Assembly: GCA_963704825.1 (NCBI GenBank)
Contig: CAVPHV010000003.1
Coordinates: forward strand, 1 to 64,000
Source of the DNA: CAVPHV01 sp963704825
Lineage (GTDB): Bacteria > Actinomycetota > Acidimicrobiia > Spongiisociales > UBA5794
DNA length: 64,000 nt
Direction: 5' to 3'
The number at the start of each line of letters is the position of its first letter. Within the stretch, counting starts at the first letter, position 1. The position numbers and the translations under genes were made by a program. Below the pieces are notes generated by a model that saw only the letters and a list, made by a program, of their open reading frames with translations, was not told the origin of the DNA and did no database searches. Shown here piece after piece: positions 42,279-51,133 of the stretch.

Positions 42279-44219
42279 GTGAGCCGAACTGCACGCACGA
42301 TCTTGGTTTACGTCGCCGTCGTCCTTCTGGTCGTCATGGCGGTGAACGCCTTCATGGGCTCATCGGGGCAGCCCGAAGAGATTTCGCTGCCGGATTTTGA
42401 GGCCGCGCTCGCAGACCCGGCTACCAGCTTTGAATCCGTCACGATGCTCCAGAAGTCGGATGTGGTGCAAGCGGAGAAGATCGCGGTTGACGGCGAAACT
42501 GTCCAGTTCGTCGTTGCCTACCCGAACGAGTACGAGGGCACCCTCACCGAGAAGATCCTCGATTCCGACCCCCCGATCGAAGAGTTCACGATCGACCCGG
42601 AGAACCCTTCAGCCTTTGCCTGGCTCATCCAACTGTTGCCGTATGTCCTGCTCTTCGGCATCTTCATCTTCATCATGATGCAGCTCCAGGGGGGCGGCAA
42701 TCGGGTGATGCAATTCGGCAAAGCGAAGACCAAACAGGTCACCAAGGACCAGCCCAAGGTGACGTTCAAGGACGTCGCCGGCGCCGAAGAAGCGGTTGAG
42801 GAACTCGAGGAAATCAAGGAGTTCTTGGAGAACCCGAGCAAGTTTCGCGCCATGGGAGCGAAGATTCCCAAGGGTGTGCTCCTGTTCGGCTCGCCCGGAA
42901 CCGGCAAGACGCTGCTGGCCCGAGCCGTTGCCGGGGAAGCCGGAGCCCCGTTCTTCTCGATCTCCGGGTCTGACTTCGTTGAGATGTTCGTCGGCGTCGG
43001 TGCCAGCCGGGTCCGCGACCTATTCGAGCAGGCCAAGGCCAATGCCCCTGCCATCATCTTCATCGACGAAATCGACGCCGTCGGCCGCCACCGCGGCGCC
43101 GGGCTTGGCGGCGGTCACGACGAGCGGGAGCAAACGCTCAACCAGCTGCTGGTCGAACTTGACGGCTTCGACGTCAACACAGGTGTCATCGTCATCGCGG
43201 CGACCAACCGACCGGACATCCTCGACCCCGCCCTGCTGCGTCCGGGCCGCTTCGATCGGCAGATCATCATCGACCGTCCCGACATCAGGGGTCGTCAAGC
43301 CGTTCTGGAGGTGCACGCCAAGGGCAAGCCGCTGGCCGAAGGCATCGATCTTGCCGTGCTGGCCCGCCAGACCCCGGGATTCACCGGCGCCGACCTCGCC
43401 AACCTGATCAACGAAGCGGCCCTGCTGTCGGCACGCCGCGACAAGACCGAGATCGGGTTGGATGAGCTCGAGGAGGCAATCGACCGTGTGATCGCCGGCC
43501 CGGAGCGCCGCAGCCGAGTCATCAGCGAGAGCGAGAAGACCTTGACCGCCTACCACGAGGGTGGCCACGCTCTCGTCGGCCATGTGATGCCCAACCTCGA
43601 CCCCATTCACAAGGTCACCATCATTCCTCGCGGTCGTGCCGGCGGCTACACCCTGGCGCTCCCGATGGAGGACAAGTACTACGAGCGCAAGGGCGAACTC
43701 GTCGATCAGCTTGCCTACGCCCTCGGCGGACGCACCGCTGAGGAGCTCAAGTTCGGTGACCCCAGCACCGGTGCATCCAATGACATCGAAAAGGCCACAA
43801 ACCTGGCGCGGCGCATGGTGATGGAGTTTGGGATGAGCGATCGGCTCGGCCCGCTGCGCTACGGCAGGCCTGAGGGCGAGGTGTTCCTTGGTCGCGACTA
43901 CACCCGCGGCAATGAGATGTCCGACGATGTGGCGGCAGCCATCGACGAAGAGGTTCGCAAGCTGATCACACAGGCACATGAAGAAGCCCGCGAGATCCTC
44001 ACGACCCACATGGACGCGCTTGATCGGATCGCCGCGGAGCTGATCGAGAAGGAGACGCTCGACGCCGACGAGGTCGCCGAGATCTTCAGTGATGTCCCGA
44101 AGTGGGAGCACACGGAAGCCGGCGCGTTCCGAATCAGAGTCCCCGAGGCTCGCTCGTTGGTCGAGGGCGGTCGCGTCGCCAGTACCCGCAACGACGAGCA
44201 GTCACCGGGCCAGGGCTAG
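42279..44219 (+). CDS. ftsH: ATP-dependent zinc metalloprotease FtsH
   Basis: A 646-residue membrane AAA+ protease that degrades misfolded membrane and short-lived proteins. Two N-terminal membrane helices (about residues 6-24 and 113-130) flank an external domain. The AAA module has Walker A FGSPGTGKTLLARA, Walker B IIFIDEIDAVG and SRH ATNRPDILDPALLRPGRFDRQ; the M41 protease has TAYHEGGHALVGH and a later zinc-ligand Asp in STGASNDIEKAT. GTG start, AAGGAGC 7-8 nt upstream. It lies 122 bp after hpt with its own putative promoter. Confidence 0.97.
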   Translation: MSRTARTILVYVAVVLLVVMAVNAFMGSSGQPEEISLPDFEAALADPATSFESVTMLQKSDVVQAEKIAVDGETVQFVVAYPNEYEGTLTEKILDSDPPIEEFTIDPENPSAFAWLIQLLPYVLLFGIFIFIMMQLQGGGNRVMQFGKAKTKQVTKDQPKVTFKDVAGAEEAVEELEEIKEFLENPSKFRAMGAKIPKGVLLFGSPGTGKTLLARAVAGEAGAPFFSISGSDFVEMFVGVGASRVRDLFEQAKANAPAIIFIDEIDAVGRHRGAGLGGGHDEREQTLNQLLVELDGFDVNTGVIVIAATNRPDILDPALLRPGRFDRQIIIDRPDIRGRQAVLEVHAKGKPLAEGIDLAVLARQTPGFTGADLANLINEAALLSARRDKTEIGLDELEEAIDRVIAGPERRSRVISESEKTLTAYHEGGHALVGHVMPNLDPIHKVTIIPRGRAGGYTLALPMEDKYYERKGELVDQLAYALGGRTAEELKFGDPSTGASNDIEKATNLARRMVMEFGMSDRLGPLRYGRPEGEVFLGRDYTRGNEMSDDVAAAIDEEVRKLITQAHEEAREILTTHMDALDRIAAELIEKETLDADEVAEIFSDVPKWEHTEAGAFRIRVPEARSLVEGGRVASTRNDEQSPGQG

Positions 44220-44227
44220 CAACTGTT

Positions 44228-45115
44228 GTGAGCATCGCGTCGGGTACCGGCTGGCGGATGCGCGATCACGTGCTCGATCCGGCAGATCACACGCTGGTCA
44301 TGGGTGTCGTCAACGTGACCCCTGATTCGTTTTCCGACGGCGGAGCGTTCGCAACCGTCGCCGGCACCGACCACGAAGCAGCCATTGCTCACGGTTTGGC
44401 ACTGTGGAACGGTGGGGCCGACATCGTTGATGTGGGCGGCGAGTCAACACGCCCCGGTGCGGCCGCCGTCTCGTTGGACGAAGAGATCAGCCGGGTGGTC
44501 CCGGTGGTGGCCGGGCTGACAGCGGCCGGTGTGATCGTTTCGGTCGACACCTCCAAGCCCGAGGTCGCGTCTGCGGCGCTGGCGGCCGGCGCCCACGTGA
44601 TCAACGACGTCACTGCCTTCGGCCACCCCGACATGGCGCAGGTCTGTGCGGAACGTGGGGCCGGCGTGGTCTTGATGCACATGCAAGGCAGCCCGGGCAC
44701 GATGCAGGACAATCCCACCTACGGCGATGTCGTCGGCGAGGTAGGTGACTATCTGATGGGGCGGGCAACGGCTGCACTTTCGGCGGGGATCTCGCCGGAG
44801 CGGATTTGTCTCGATCCCGGAATCGGGTTTGGCAAAACGCTTGAACACAATCTCGAGCTGCTGGCTCGCCTCGGCGAATTGGTGGGCCGCGGCTTTCCGG
44901 TGTTGGTGGGGGCCTCTCGAAAACGAGTCCTCGGGGCGATCCTGGAAGAGGCCGGCATCAGAACCGAGGCCATCGAACGTGATCCGGCAACGGCGGCGAC
45001 CGTGGCGCTGGCCGTTGCCGCCGGAGTGGCTGCGGTGAGAGTCCATGATGTGAAATCTGCCGTGCAGTCGGCACGAATTGCCGACGCTATCGTGCGGACG
45101 TCGCTGACGTCCTGA
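44228..45115 (+). CDS. folP: dihydropteroate synthase
   Basis: A 295-residue TIM-barrel enzyme that joins p-aminobenzoate to hydroxymethyl-dihydropterin pyrophosphate in folate synthesis. Signature 1 is MGVVNVTPDSFSDGG and signature 2 is IVDVGGESTRPGAAAVSLDEE; the conserved late motif is LVGASRKRVLG. GTG 44228 gives a start just after ftsH; a downstream in-frame ATG at 44258 is an alternative, and neither has a clear ribosome-binding site. folE, found between ftsH and folP in mycobacteria, is absent here. Confidence 0.95.
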   Translation: MSIASGTGWRMRDHVLDPADHTLVMGVVNVTPDSFSDGGAFATVAGTDHEAAIAHGLALWNGGADIVDVGGESTRPGAAAVSLDEEISRVVPVVAGLTAAGVIVSVDTSKPEVASAALAAGAHVINDVTAFGHPDMAQVCAERGAGVVLMHMQGSPGTMQDNPTYGDVVGEVGDYLMGRATAALSAGISPERICLDPGIGFGKTLEHNLELLARLGELVGRGFPVLVGASRKRVLGAILEEAGIRTEAIERDPATAATVALAVAAGVAAVRVHDVKSAVQSARIADAIVRTSLTS

Positions 45116-45125
45116 AGGGAACATC

Positions 45126-45599
45126 TTGGCCGGTCTCGAGCCGCGTGGATTCAGATGGGTGATCGCCGGGAGGCTGGCAGTTTCCGAGCGGATTGGGGGC
45201 TATGGCTTCCAACATCGCAGAGTGCGCCGTGAGGAGGAGATCATCTGGCTCGTCGAGCACGGCATCGACACGGTGGTGTCGTTGCTGCCGGGCAACCAGA
45301 ACCAAGCCGCCTACCAATCGGGCGGGTTCCGCTTCTTCAATTATCCCATCGAAGAAGCGATTGAACCTTCTGAGGCTCGCGAGATCTTCAGGCTCCTCGA
45401 CGAGGCGTTGCAGCCCAAGAGCGCGTCGGTGCTGCTGCATCGTGACCTCATCGACGACACGGTCGTCGGACTACTCGGCGGGTATCTCGTCCATTGCGGC
45501 CTCATTCAGGACCCCATCTTGGCGACGACGATCATCCAGGAGATTGCCGGCCGTCCGCTCGGCCCCGAGGGTCGGGCGCTGATCCCCACCGGGACATAG
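45126..45599 (+). CDS. catalytically dead dual-specificity-phosphatase-like protein in the folB position
   Basis: A 157-residue protein whose layout follows small tyrosine/dual-specificity phosphatases: FRWVIAGRLAVSERIGG, EEEIIWLVEHGIDTVVSLLP, RFFNYPI, then LLGGYLVHCGLIQDP. The P-loop HCxxGxxR is replaced by LLHRDLIDDTVVG, losing both the nucleophilic Cys and the Arg, so phosphatase activity is not expected. It lies between folP and folK, where folB (dihydroneopterin aldolase) is usual. TTG start with GAAGGGA upstream. It may bind a phosphorylated ligand or a protein; that is speculation. Confidence 0.65.
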   Translation: MAGLEPRGFRWVIAGRLAVSERIGGYGFQHRRVRREEEIIWLVEHGIDTVVSLLPGNQNQAAYQSGGFRFFNYPIEEAIEPSEAREIFRLLDEALQPKSASVLLHRDLIDDTVVGLLGGYLVHCGLIQDPILATTIIQEIAGRPLGPEGRALIPTGT

Positions 45600-45608
45600 G
45601 CGACAGGG

Positions 45609-46184
45609 ATGGCGGTCCGAGCGGCGATCGGGCTCGGCTCCAACCTGGGAGACAAGGCGGGCAATATCGAGCGTGCCGTCGCCCGTATGCGGCAGCTTGG
45701 TGACGTGACGGCAGTGTCGACCATCTACCAAACGGCCCCCATTGGTGGTCCCAACCAGCCTGCGTACTACAACGCCGTCGTCCTGTTGAACACCGACCTG
45801 GAGACCCGCGCGCTGTTGAACGGACTCTTGGACATCGAGCGATCCCAGGGCCGGCAACGGAAGGAACGTTGGGGCCCCCGCATCATCGACCTCGACGTGC
45901 TGCTCTACGGCAGCGAGGAGATCGATGAGCCCGGGCTGATCGTGCCACATCCCCGGATGACGGAACGCCGCTTCGTGCTCGAACCGTTGCTCGAGGTCTG
46001 GCCCGACGCCACCCTGCCGGATGGGAGCCCTCTCGAGCCCAAGCTCGCCGACGTCGCCGACCAACAGGTCCAACCGCTTGCTCCGGTCGGGGTATCGCCC
46101 CGAACCGCCGGTCTGGTGCTGTTCCTCACCGTCGGCATGCTCTCGGTCGGGATCTGGTGGCTGGTGGATTGGCTGCTCCCCTAA
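45609..46184 (+). CDS. folK: HPPK (2-amino-4-hydroxy-6-hydroxymethyldihydropteridine pyrophosphokinase) with C-terminal membrane helix
   Basis: A 191-residue folate-pathway kinase that transfers pyrophosphate from ATP to hydroxymethyl-dihydropterin. Family motifs are AIGLGSNLGDKAGNIERA, FYNAVV-like YYNAVVLLNT, and RWGPRIIDLDVLLYG with the metal-binding DLD. HPPK proper ends near residue 150; an added segment carries one membrane helix (about 166-187, TAGLVLFLTVGMLSVGIWWLVDWLL). This would tether the enzyme to the membrane and is unusual for FolK. Confidence 0.92.
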   Translation: MAVRAAIGLGSNLGDKAGNIERAVARMRQLGDVTAVSTIYQTAPIGGPNQPAYYNAVVLLNTDLETRALLNGLLDIERSQGRQRKERWGPRIIDLDVLLYGSEEIDEPGLIVPHPRMTERRFVLEPLLEVWPDATLPDGSPLEPKLADVADQQVQPLAPVGVSPRTAGLVLFLTVGMLSVGIWWLVDWLLP

Positions 46185-46473
46185 GCGGTCTTCTCCGCTC
46201 CGGGCGGCCAAGCCGGATATGCTCCCAAGGCTTCGCCTTGCTCGGCGGCTGCGGGTTTCGCGACATTCGATCGAGGGTGAATCACGTTGCCATGTCTCGA
46301 TCGTGTTGTTGCCGTGTGCCCGCCGATCTCTGTCCATCGTGCCTCGGTGGGCTTCAGAAACGCTTGAGAGGAGGCGGCACGTGCCCCCTACGACCGGGAT
46401 TGTCGAATAGCGGCATCTACACTCGATGCCCTGGTACCGGTACCCGACGGGACTGAAGCCGAGGAGCGACGAC

Positions 46474-47313
46474 ATGGATATCACACTGGTAGGCCCGGGC
46501 CGGGCCGGGATGGCCGTCGCTCTCGCCGCTCATGAGGCCGGCCACATTGTCTCGGGGGTTCTGGGCAGCTCGACAGCGGCCACCGAGTCGGCTGCGGCAG
46601 CCGTCGGTGCCACTCCACTCATCCCCGGTGAGCCGCTCGGCAGCGGCGATCTCCTGGTGATTGCGGTCCGGGACTCTCAGATCCGGGAGGTTGCCGGCAT
46701 GATCGCCTCCGGCATCCGTGGCTTCGGCGCTGCGGTTCATCTCTCCGGTCTCGCCCCGGTCGACACCTTGGCGTCGATCGAGGCCGCAGGCCCGGCCATC
46801 GGCTCATTCCACCCGCTACAAACCTTGCCCACCCCGCAGGTCGGAGCGGCTCGGCTGTCCGGCGCGTGGATCGGGGTGACGGCTGATGAACCGCTGCGCA
46901 GCGGTCTCCATTCGTTTGCCGTGTCCCTCGGCGCCCGACCATTTGATTTGCCCGACGACGCCAAGGCCCTCTACCACGCCGCGGCCGCCGCAGCCGCCAA
47001 CTTCCCGCTCGCCGCGCTGACCATGGCGCACGATCTGTTCCGAACCGCCGGGGTGCCGTTTGAAGCCGCCCGGCCGCTGGTCGAGGCTGTAGTCGCCAAC
47101 GCCTTCGAACTCGGGCCCCGCGCCGCCCTCACCGGACCGGTGGCTCGTGGTGACTCGGCTACGGTGGCGGCCCAATTGCGAGCGGTACGCAATGCCGAAG
47201 CCGATTGGCTCGGGCCGTTCGAGGTCTTCGTCGAGGTGTTGGCGGGTCTCGTCGGCCGGGGAGTCCAGTTCAGCGAGTTGATCGATGCCATCGAGGAGGA
47301 GCCGACCAAGTGA
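46474..47313 (+). CDS. DUF2520 Rossmann-like protein upstream of panC
   Basis: A 279-residue protein with an N-terminal NAD(P)-binding Rossmann fold (ITLVGPGRAGMAVALAAHEAG) and a C-terminal helical DUF2520 domain (DDAKALYHAAAAAAANFPLAALTMAHDLF). The architecture is that of 6-phosphogluconate-dehydrogenase-like enzymes, and some members are proposed ketopantoate reductase-like. Position directly before panC with a 4-nt overlap fits a role in pantothenate synthesis, but this is not proved. ATG 46474 is chosen for the GAGGAG ribosome-binding site upstream. The 289 bp before it holds no gene that I can support. Confidence 0.85.
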   Translation: MDITLVGPGRAGMAVALAAHEAGHIVSGVLGSSTAATESAAAAVGATPLIPGEPLGSGDLLVIAVRDSQIREVAGMIASGIRGFGAAVHLSGLAPVDTLASIEAAGPAIGSFHPLQTLPTPQVGAARLSGAWIGVTADEPLRSGLHSFAVSLGARPFDLPDDAKALYHAAAAAAANFPLAALTMAHDLFRTAGVPFEAARPLVEAVVANAFELGPRAALTGPVARGDSATVAAQLRAVRNAEADWLGPFEVFVEVLAGLVGRGVQFSELIDAIEEEPTK

Positions 47314-48215
47314 ACGTTGTTGCCACCTTTGCTGCCGCGCGAGAAAGCGCGTCCGGGCGAGTTGGCCTCGTGCCGACCATGGGGTTTCTCCACGAGGGAC
47401 ATCTTTCCTTGCTCGAGACGCTGCGTCCTCAGTGCGACACCTTGCTGATGAGCCTGTTCGTCAACCCGCTCCAGTTTGGTCCGGGCGAGGACCTCTCGCG
47501 GTATCCACGCGATCTCGAGCGGGATGTAGCGCTCGCGGAATCCGCCGGGACGGACGTGGTGTTCGCTCCTGACCTCGAGGAGATGTATCCGGGGCCGCCG
47601 GCTACCTCGGTCAGCGTCGCCGACCTCGCCTTCCGGCTGGACGGCGAACGCCGGCCCGGACACTTCAAGGGAGTTGCCACTGTGGTCGCCAAGCTGCTCG
47701 CCGGCCTCCAGCCGGACATTGCCGCGTTCGGCCGCAAGGACGCCCAGCAACTCGCCATCATTCGGCGGCTGGTCACCGACCTTTCGTTTCCAACGGCGTT
47801 GGTCGGCTGCCCCATCGTGCGCGAGATGGACGGATTGGCGTTGTCGAGCCGAAACACCTACCTGAACGAGGCAGAACGCGAAGCGGCGGCGTCCCTTTCC
47901 CAGGGGTTGATGGCGGCCGCCGACGCCGTCGCCGAGGGAGAGCGAGACAGCCGGTCTCTCGAAGCATTTGTGCTGGGTGCCATGGCCACGGCGGGTGGCG
48001 TGGACGCCGAATACGCCGAACTTGCCTCGCAACACGATGTGTCCCGACTCACCGAACTCGATCGTCCCGCCTTCCTGGCCGTCGCCGCCAAGGTCGGCTC
48101 GACCCGGCTCATCGACAACGTCCACTTCGACTGGGACATGGCCGGCGTCATCGCCGACCGCGGCATCAGACTCACCGCTCCCAGCGTTCTGTACACCCAG
48201 AGCGAGGGGGCATGA
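47310..48215 (+). CDS. panC: pantothenate synthetase
   Basis: A 301-residue ligase that condenses pantoate with beta-alanine using ATP. Motifs are LVPTMGFLHEGHLSLL (HIGH-like), SLFVNPLQFGPGEDLSRYPR, AFGRKDAQQLAIIRRLVTDL and REMDGLALSSRNTYL (KMSKS-like region). The GTG at 47310 overlaps the preceding stop, and the 3' end overlaps coaX by 4 nt. panD, which lies between panC and coaX in mycobacteria by recall, is missing here. Confidence 0.96.
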   Translation: MNVVATFAAARESASGRVGLVPTMGFLHEGHLSLLETLRPQCDTLLMSLFVNPLQFGPGEDLSRYPRDLERDVALAESAGTDVVFAPDLEEMYPGPPATSVSVADLAFRLDGERRPGHFKGVATVVAKLLAGLQPDIAAFGRKDAQQLAIIRRLVTDLSFPTALVGCPIVREMDGLALSSRNTYLNEAEREAAASLSQGLMAAADAVAEGERDSRSLEAFVLGAMATAGGVDAEYAELASQHDVSRLTELDRPAFLAVAAKVGSTRLIDNVHFDWDMAGVIADRGIRLTAPSVLYTQSEGA

Positions 48216-48988
48216 TGCTTCTCGCCATCGACATCGGCAACACGCAGACCGTCGCCGGGCTCTTCTCCGGAGAGAAACTCGTCGGCCATTGGCGGCTCCA
48301 CACCGACAAGGACCGCACCTCAGACGAAACCCGGTTGTGGCTGCGCTCACTGCTCGAGATGGAAGGCTTCTCGCCCGACCAACTCGACGGCGTCGTCGTC
48401 TCCAGCGTTGTGCCGTCGGTGACGGCCCGGTTCCGCGCCGTCGGTTCGAGGATGACCGGCGGTGAGGTCGTCGTGATCGAACCGGGGGTCAAGACCGGGA
48501 TGCCGATCCTGATCGACAATCCCCGGGAGGTTGGAGCCGACCGGGTGGTGAACTCGGTGGCCGCTCGCCATCGCTACGGCTCACCCGTCATCGTGGTGGA
48601 CTTCGGGACGTCGACCAACTTCGACGTCGTCGGGCCCGATGGTGCCTACCTGGGGGGAGCGATCGCCCCCGGCCTCGTCATCGCCACCAATGCCCTGATT
48701 GCCGGGGCGGCCGCGTTGCGCAACGTCGAGTTCCTCCCACCACGATCCCCGATCGGGAAGGGGACCGTCGAAGCGATCCAGAGCGGCGCGCTGTATGGGC
48801 ACGCCGGCTTGGTCGACGGAATCATGGAACGGCTCGCCGCCGAGGTCGGAGGTGAAGTCATCCGCGTCGCCACCGGGGGGCTGGCCTCTACCATCGTGCC
48901 GCACTGTCGCAGCGTCGAGATCATCGATGAATTCCTCACCCTCGACGGGTTGCGTTTGATCCACGAGATGAATGGCGAATCCGCATGA
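48212..48988 (+). CDS. coaX: type III pantothenate kinase
   Basis: A 258-residue ASKHA-fold kinase for the first step of coenzyme A synthesis. Seen are LLAIDIGNTQTVAGLF (phosphate 1), VGADRVVNSVAA, VVDFGTSTNFDVV (phosphate 2 and catalytic Asp), GGAIAPGLVIATNAL and ATGGLASTI (adenosine). The ATG at 48212 overlaps the panC stop and the end overlaps lysS. Together with panC it forms a vitamin B5/CoA block. Confidence 0.95.
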   Translation: MMLLAIDIGNTQTVAGLFSGEKLVGHWRLHTDKDRTSDETRLWLRSLLEMEGFSPDQLDGVVVSSVVPSVTARFRAVGSRMTGGEVVVIEPGVKTGMPILIDNPREVGADRVVNSVAARHRYGSPVIVVDFGTSTNFDVVGPDGAYLGGAIAPGLVIATNALIAGAAALRNVEFLPPRSPIGKGTVEAIQSGALYGHAGLVDGIMERLAAEVGGEVIRVATGGLASTIVPHCRSVEIIDEFLTLDGLRLIHEMNGESA

Positions 48989-50523
48989 CCGACGACGCTA
49001 CGACTGACCAGAAGCCCGGCGACGAGCAAGCGGACCACGAGGGGGTGCCGCTGGCTGATCACCCCCTGACCGCGGGCCGGCTCGCTCAGCACGTCGATCG
49101 GCTTGCCGGCGACGGGTACCCTTACCGGTTCGAGCGTTCGGCGACGGCTGCCGAACTCCACGACCGGTATCGCGATCTCGAGCCGGGGACGGAGACCGAT
49201 GACGAGGTGGCCGTGGCGGGCCGGGTCATGCTGTTGCGCTCGTTCGGCAAGTTGACTTTCGTGACGCTGGCCGACGTGAGCGGCCGGATCCAGTTGTTCA
49301 TCGACCGCCGCAGCATCGGCGACGAAGGCCATGCACGGTTCGGTGAGGTCGATTTGGGAGACTGGGTCGGCGCCTCCGGGGCGGTGATGACGACCAAGAA
49401 GGGTGAGTTGTCGGTGCGGGTGAGCGACTTCGAATTGCTCCAGAAGAGCCTGCGGCCGTTGCCGGACAAATGGCACGGGCTGCAGGACGTCGAGCTGAGA
49501 AGCCGACGCAGGTACATCGACTTGATGGTCAACGAAGACGCCCGCCGGGTCGCACTGGTTCGTGCCGGGGTTGTATCCGAACTCCGGCGCCAATTCGAGC
49601 AACGCGGCTACGTGGAGGTGGAAACCCCCGTGCTGCTCAGCCAGGCGACGGGGGCACTGGCGCGGCCGTTCCAGACCGAACACAACGCGCTGGGGATGGA
49701 TATGTACCTGCGGATCGCCACGGAGCTGTTCCTGAAGCGACTCGTTGTCGGTGGGCTCGAGCGGGTGTTCGAGATCGGCCGGATCTTCCGCAACGAAGGG
49801 GTCGACGCCACCCACAACCCCGAGTTCACGATGCTCGAGTCGTACGAGGCGTTCGCCGACTACGGCGACATCGCCACCATGGTCGAGGAGATGCTGGTTG
49901 CGGTGGCGCGCCAAGTGACCGGATCAACCGAGATCACCTACCAGGGACGGCCGGTGGACCTGACTCCGCCTTTCCGTCGCGCCCGGATGGTGGATCTGGT
50001 TACAGAGGCGGTGGGCGAGTCGGTCGACTTTGATCGCCCCCTCAGCGAGTTGCGGGACCTGGCCCGCCGCCACGGAATCGAGCCCGAGGGGATGTGGGGC
50101 CACGGCAAGATCATCGAAGGGCTATTCGACGCGTTGGTAGCGGACGAGATCTGGGACCCCACCTACGTGATGGACCACCCCAAGGAGATCTCGCCGCTGG
50201 CGCGGGTGCATCGTGACGACCCCAACCTGACTGAGCGTTGGGAGCTGTTCATCGCAGGCGCCGAATACGCCAACGCGTTCTCCGAGTTGAACGATCCACT
50301 CGACCAGCGGGAGCGTTTCGAGGCCCAAGCCATGGCGCGGGCCGAGGGCGACGATGAGGCCCACCCGATCGACGAGGACTACCTGCTGGCCCTCGAGTAC
50401 GGTCTGCCGCCCACCGGCGGGCTGGGGATCGGTGTCGACCGCCTCGTGATGCTGCTCACCGACCAGCACCATATCCGGGAAGTGATCCTGTTCCCGACGC
50501 TTCGACCCGAGAGTGGCTCTTAG
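48985..50523 (+). CDS. lysS: lysyl-tRNA synthetase, class II
   Basis: A 512-residue class IIb aminoacyl-tRNA synthetase. The anticodon-binding OB domain covers about residues 70-180 (VAVAGRVMLLRSFGKLTFVTLADVSGRIQLF). Class II motif 2 is FEIGRIFRNEGVDATHNPEFTMLESYEAFADY and motif 3 is GLGIGVDRLVMLLTD. The N-terminal 40 residues are acidic and variable. It is the last gene of the conserved folate/CoA block, with a 4-nt overlap to coaX. Confidence 0.97.
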   Translation: MTDDATTDQKPGDEQADHEGVPLADHPLTAGRLAQHVDRLAGDGYPYRFERSATAAELHDRYRDLEPGTETDDEVAVAGRVMLLRSFGKLTFVTLADVSGRIQLFIDRRSIGDEGHARFGEVDLGDWVGASGAVMTTKKGELSVRVSDFELLQKSLRPLPDKWHGLQDVELRSRRRYIDLMVNEDARRVALVRAGVVSELRRQFEQRGYVEVETPVLLSQATGALARPFQTEHNALGMDMYLRIATELFLKRLVVGGLERVFEIGRIFRNEGVDATHNPEFTMLESYEAFADYGDIATMVEEMLVAVARQVTGSTEITYQGRPVDLTPPFRRARMVDLVTEAVGESVDFDRPLSELRDLARRHGIEPEGMWGHGKIIEGLFDALVADEIWDPTYVMDHPKEISPLARVHRDDPNLTERWELFIAGAEYANAFSELNDPLDQRERFEAQAMARAEGDDEAHPIDEDYLLALEYGLPPTGGLGIGVDRLVMLLTDQHHIREVILFPTLRPESGS

Positions 50524-50642
50524 GGGGCGCGGACCGGCAAACTGGGGAGGTGCCCGCGCAACATGGGGAACCGATCCCGATGCGCCTTTGTGGGGTTCGC
50601 GATACGTTCGAAGGGTGACAACGAACCGTATCGGGAGGAATC

Positions 50643-50837
50643 ATGGACAGGGCCCTCAGACACGACGCTCACATGGCAGCGATTCGGGACGACTGCCGCT
50701 CCCGTGCGAGCTTTGACCGCTTCGCTTCTCGGCACACTGCGGGAGAGGAAGACAAGAACCGCAGCTTCGGCCACAAGCTGGCCGTCCTTCTGGCTCACAC
50801 CCAGCTCAGCTTGCGCGGCGGAGAGCGGGCGGCGTGA
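50643..50837 (+). CDS. possible small basic protein
   Basis: A 64-residue frame with a strong ribosome-binding site (GGGAGGA, 50634-50640) directly before its ATG. The product (MDRALRHDAHMAAIRDD...) is charged, helical and of unknown family. Its stop overlaps a GTG of the next frame (GTGA). The only support is the translation signal and the position in an otherwise empty 528-bp gap between lysS and the LuxR-type regulator. Confidence 0.4.
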   Translation: MDRALRHDAHMAAIRDDCRSRASFDRFASRHTAGEEDKNRSFGHKLAVLLAHTQLSLRGGERAA

Positions 50838-51133
50838 ACGCCGCCATCAGCTTCCTTGTTGAGTTCGCTACCCAGAGGGGGTCTCCCCCTGGTGTTGCCG
50901 GCCTCATTGCTGTGACCTTCTCAGCAGCGGTCCTCTCCGGCGTCGCCGGACGGATCACGCTCCTCATTGAAGAGCTGGTCGCCATGAGGGCGATTCGACC
51001 GAGTCCCCGTTCCTTGGCGACTCCCGGGCCGAGCTGTCATATGATCGTCCCATGGACCTTCTCGAACGGGATACTGAGCTTCAGCAACTCGAGGACGCGT
51101 TGCTCCAATGCGAGGTTGGCCTCGGCTCGGTAG
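50834..51133 (+). CDS. doubtful small membrane protein frame
   Basis: A 99-residue frame starting with a GTG that overlaps the preceding small frame. The N-terminal half has hydrophobic stretches (VAGLIAVTFSAAVLSGVAG); the C-terminal third is Ser/Arg-rich and overlaps the next gene by 82 bp, which looks like out-of-frame reading. Either the true product ends earlier through a sequence error or the frame is spurious. Confidence 0.25.
   Translation: MNAAISFLVEFATQRGSPPGVAGLIAVTFSAAVLSGVAGRITLLIEELVAMRAIRPSPRSLATPGPSCHMIVPWTFSNGILSFSNSRTRCSNARLASAR
51040..51045 (+). promoter_or_regulatory. probable leaderless promoter -10 box of the LuxR-type regulator gene
   Basis: TATGAT, within CATATGAT, ends 6 nt before the ATG at 51052. 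No Shine-Dalgarno sequence lies in between. Confidence 0.5.

Noticed and set aside
44102..44227. Upstream extension of folP to 44102
   Set aside because: It overlaps the end of ftsH by over 100 bp and adds an Arg-rich stretch absent from dihydropteroate synthases.
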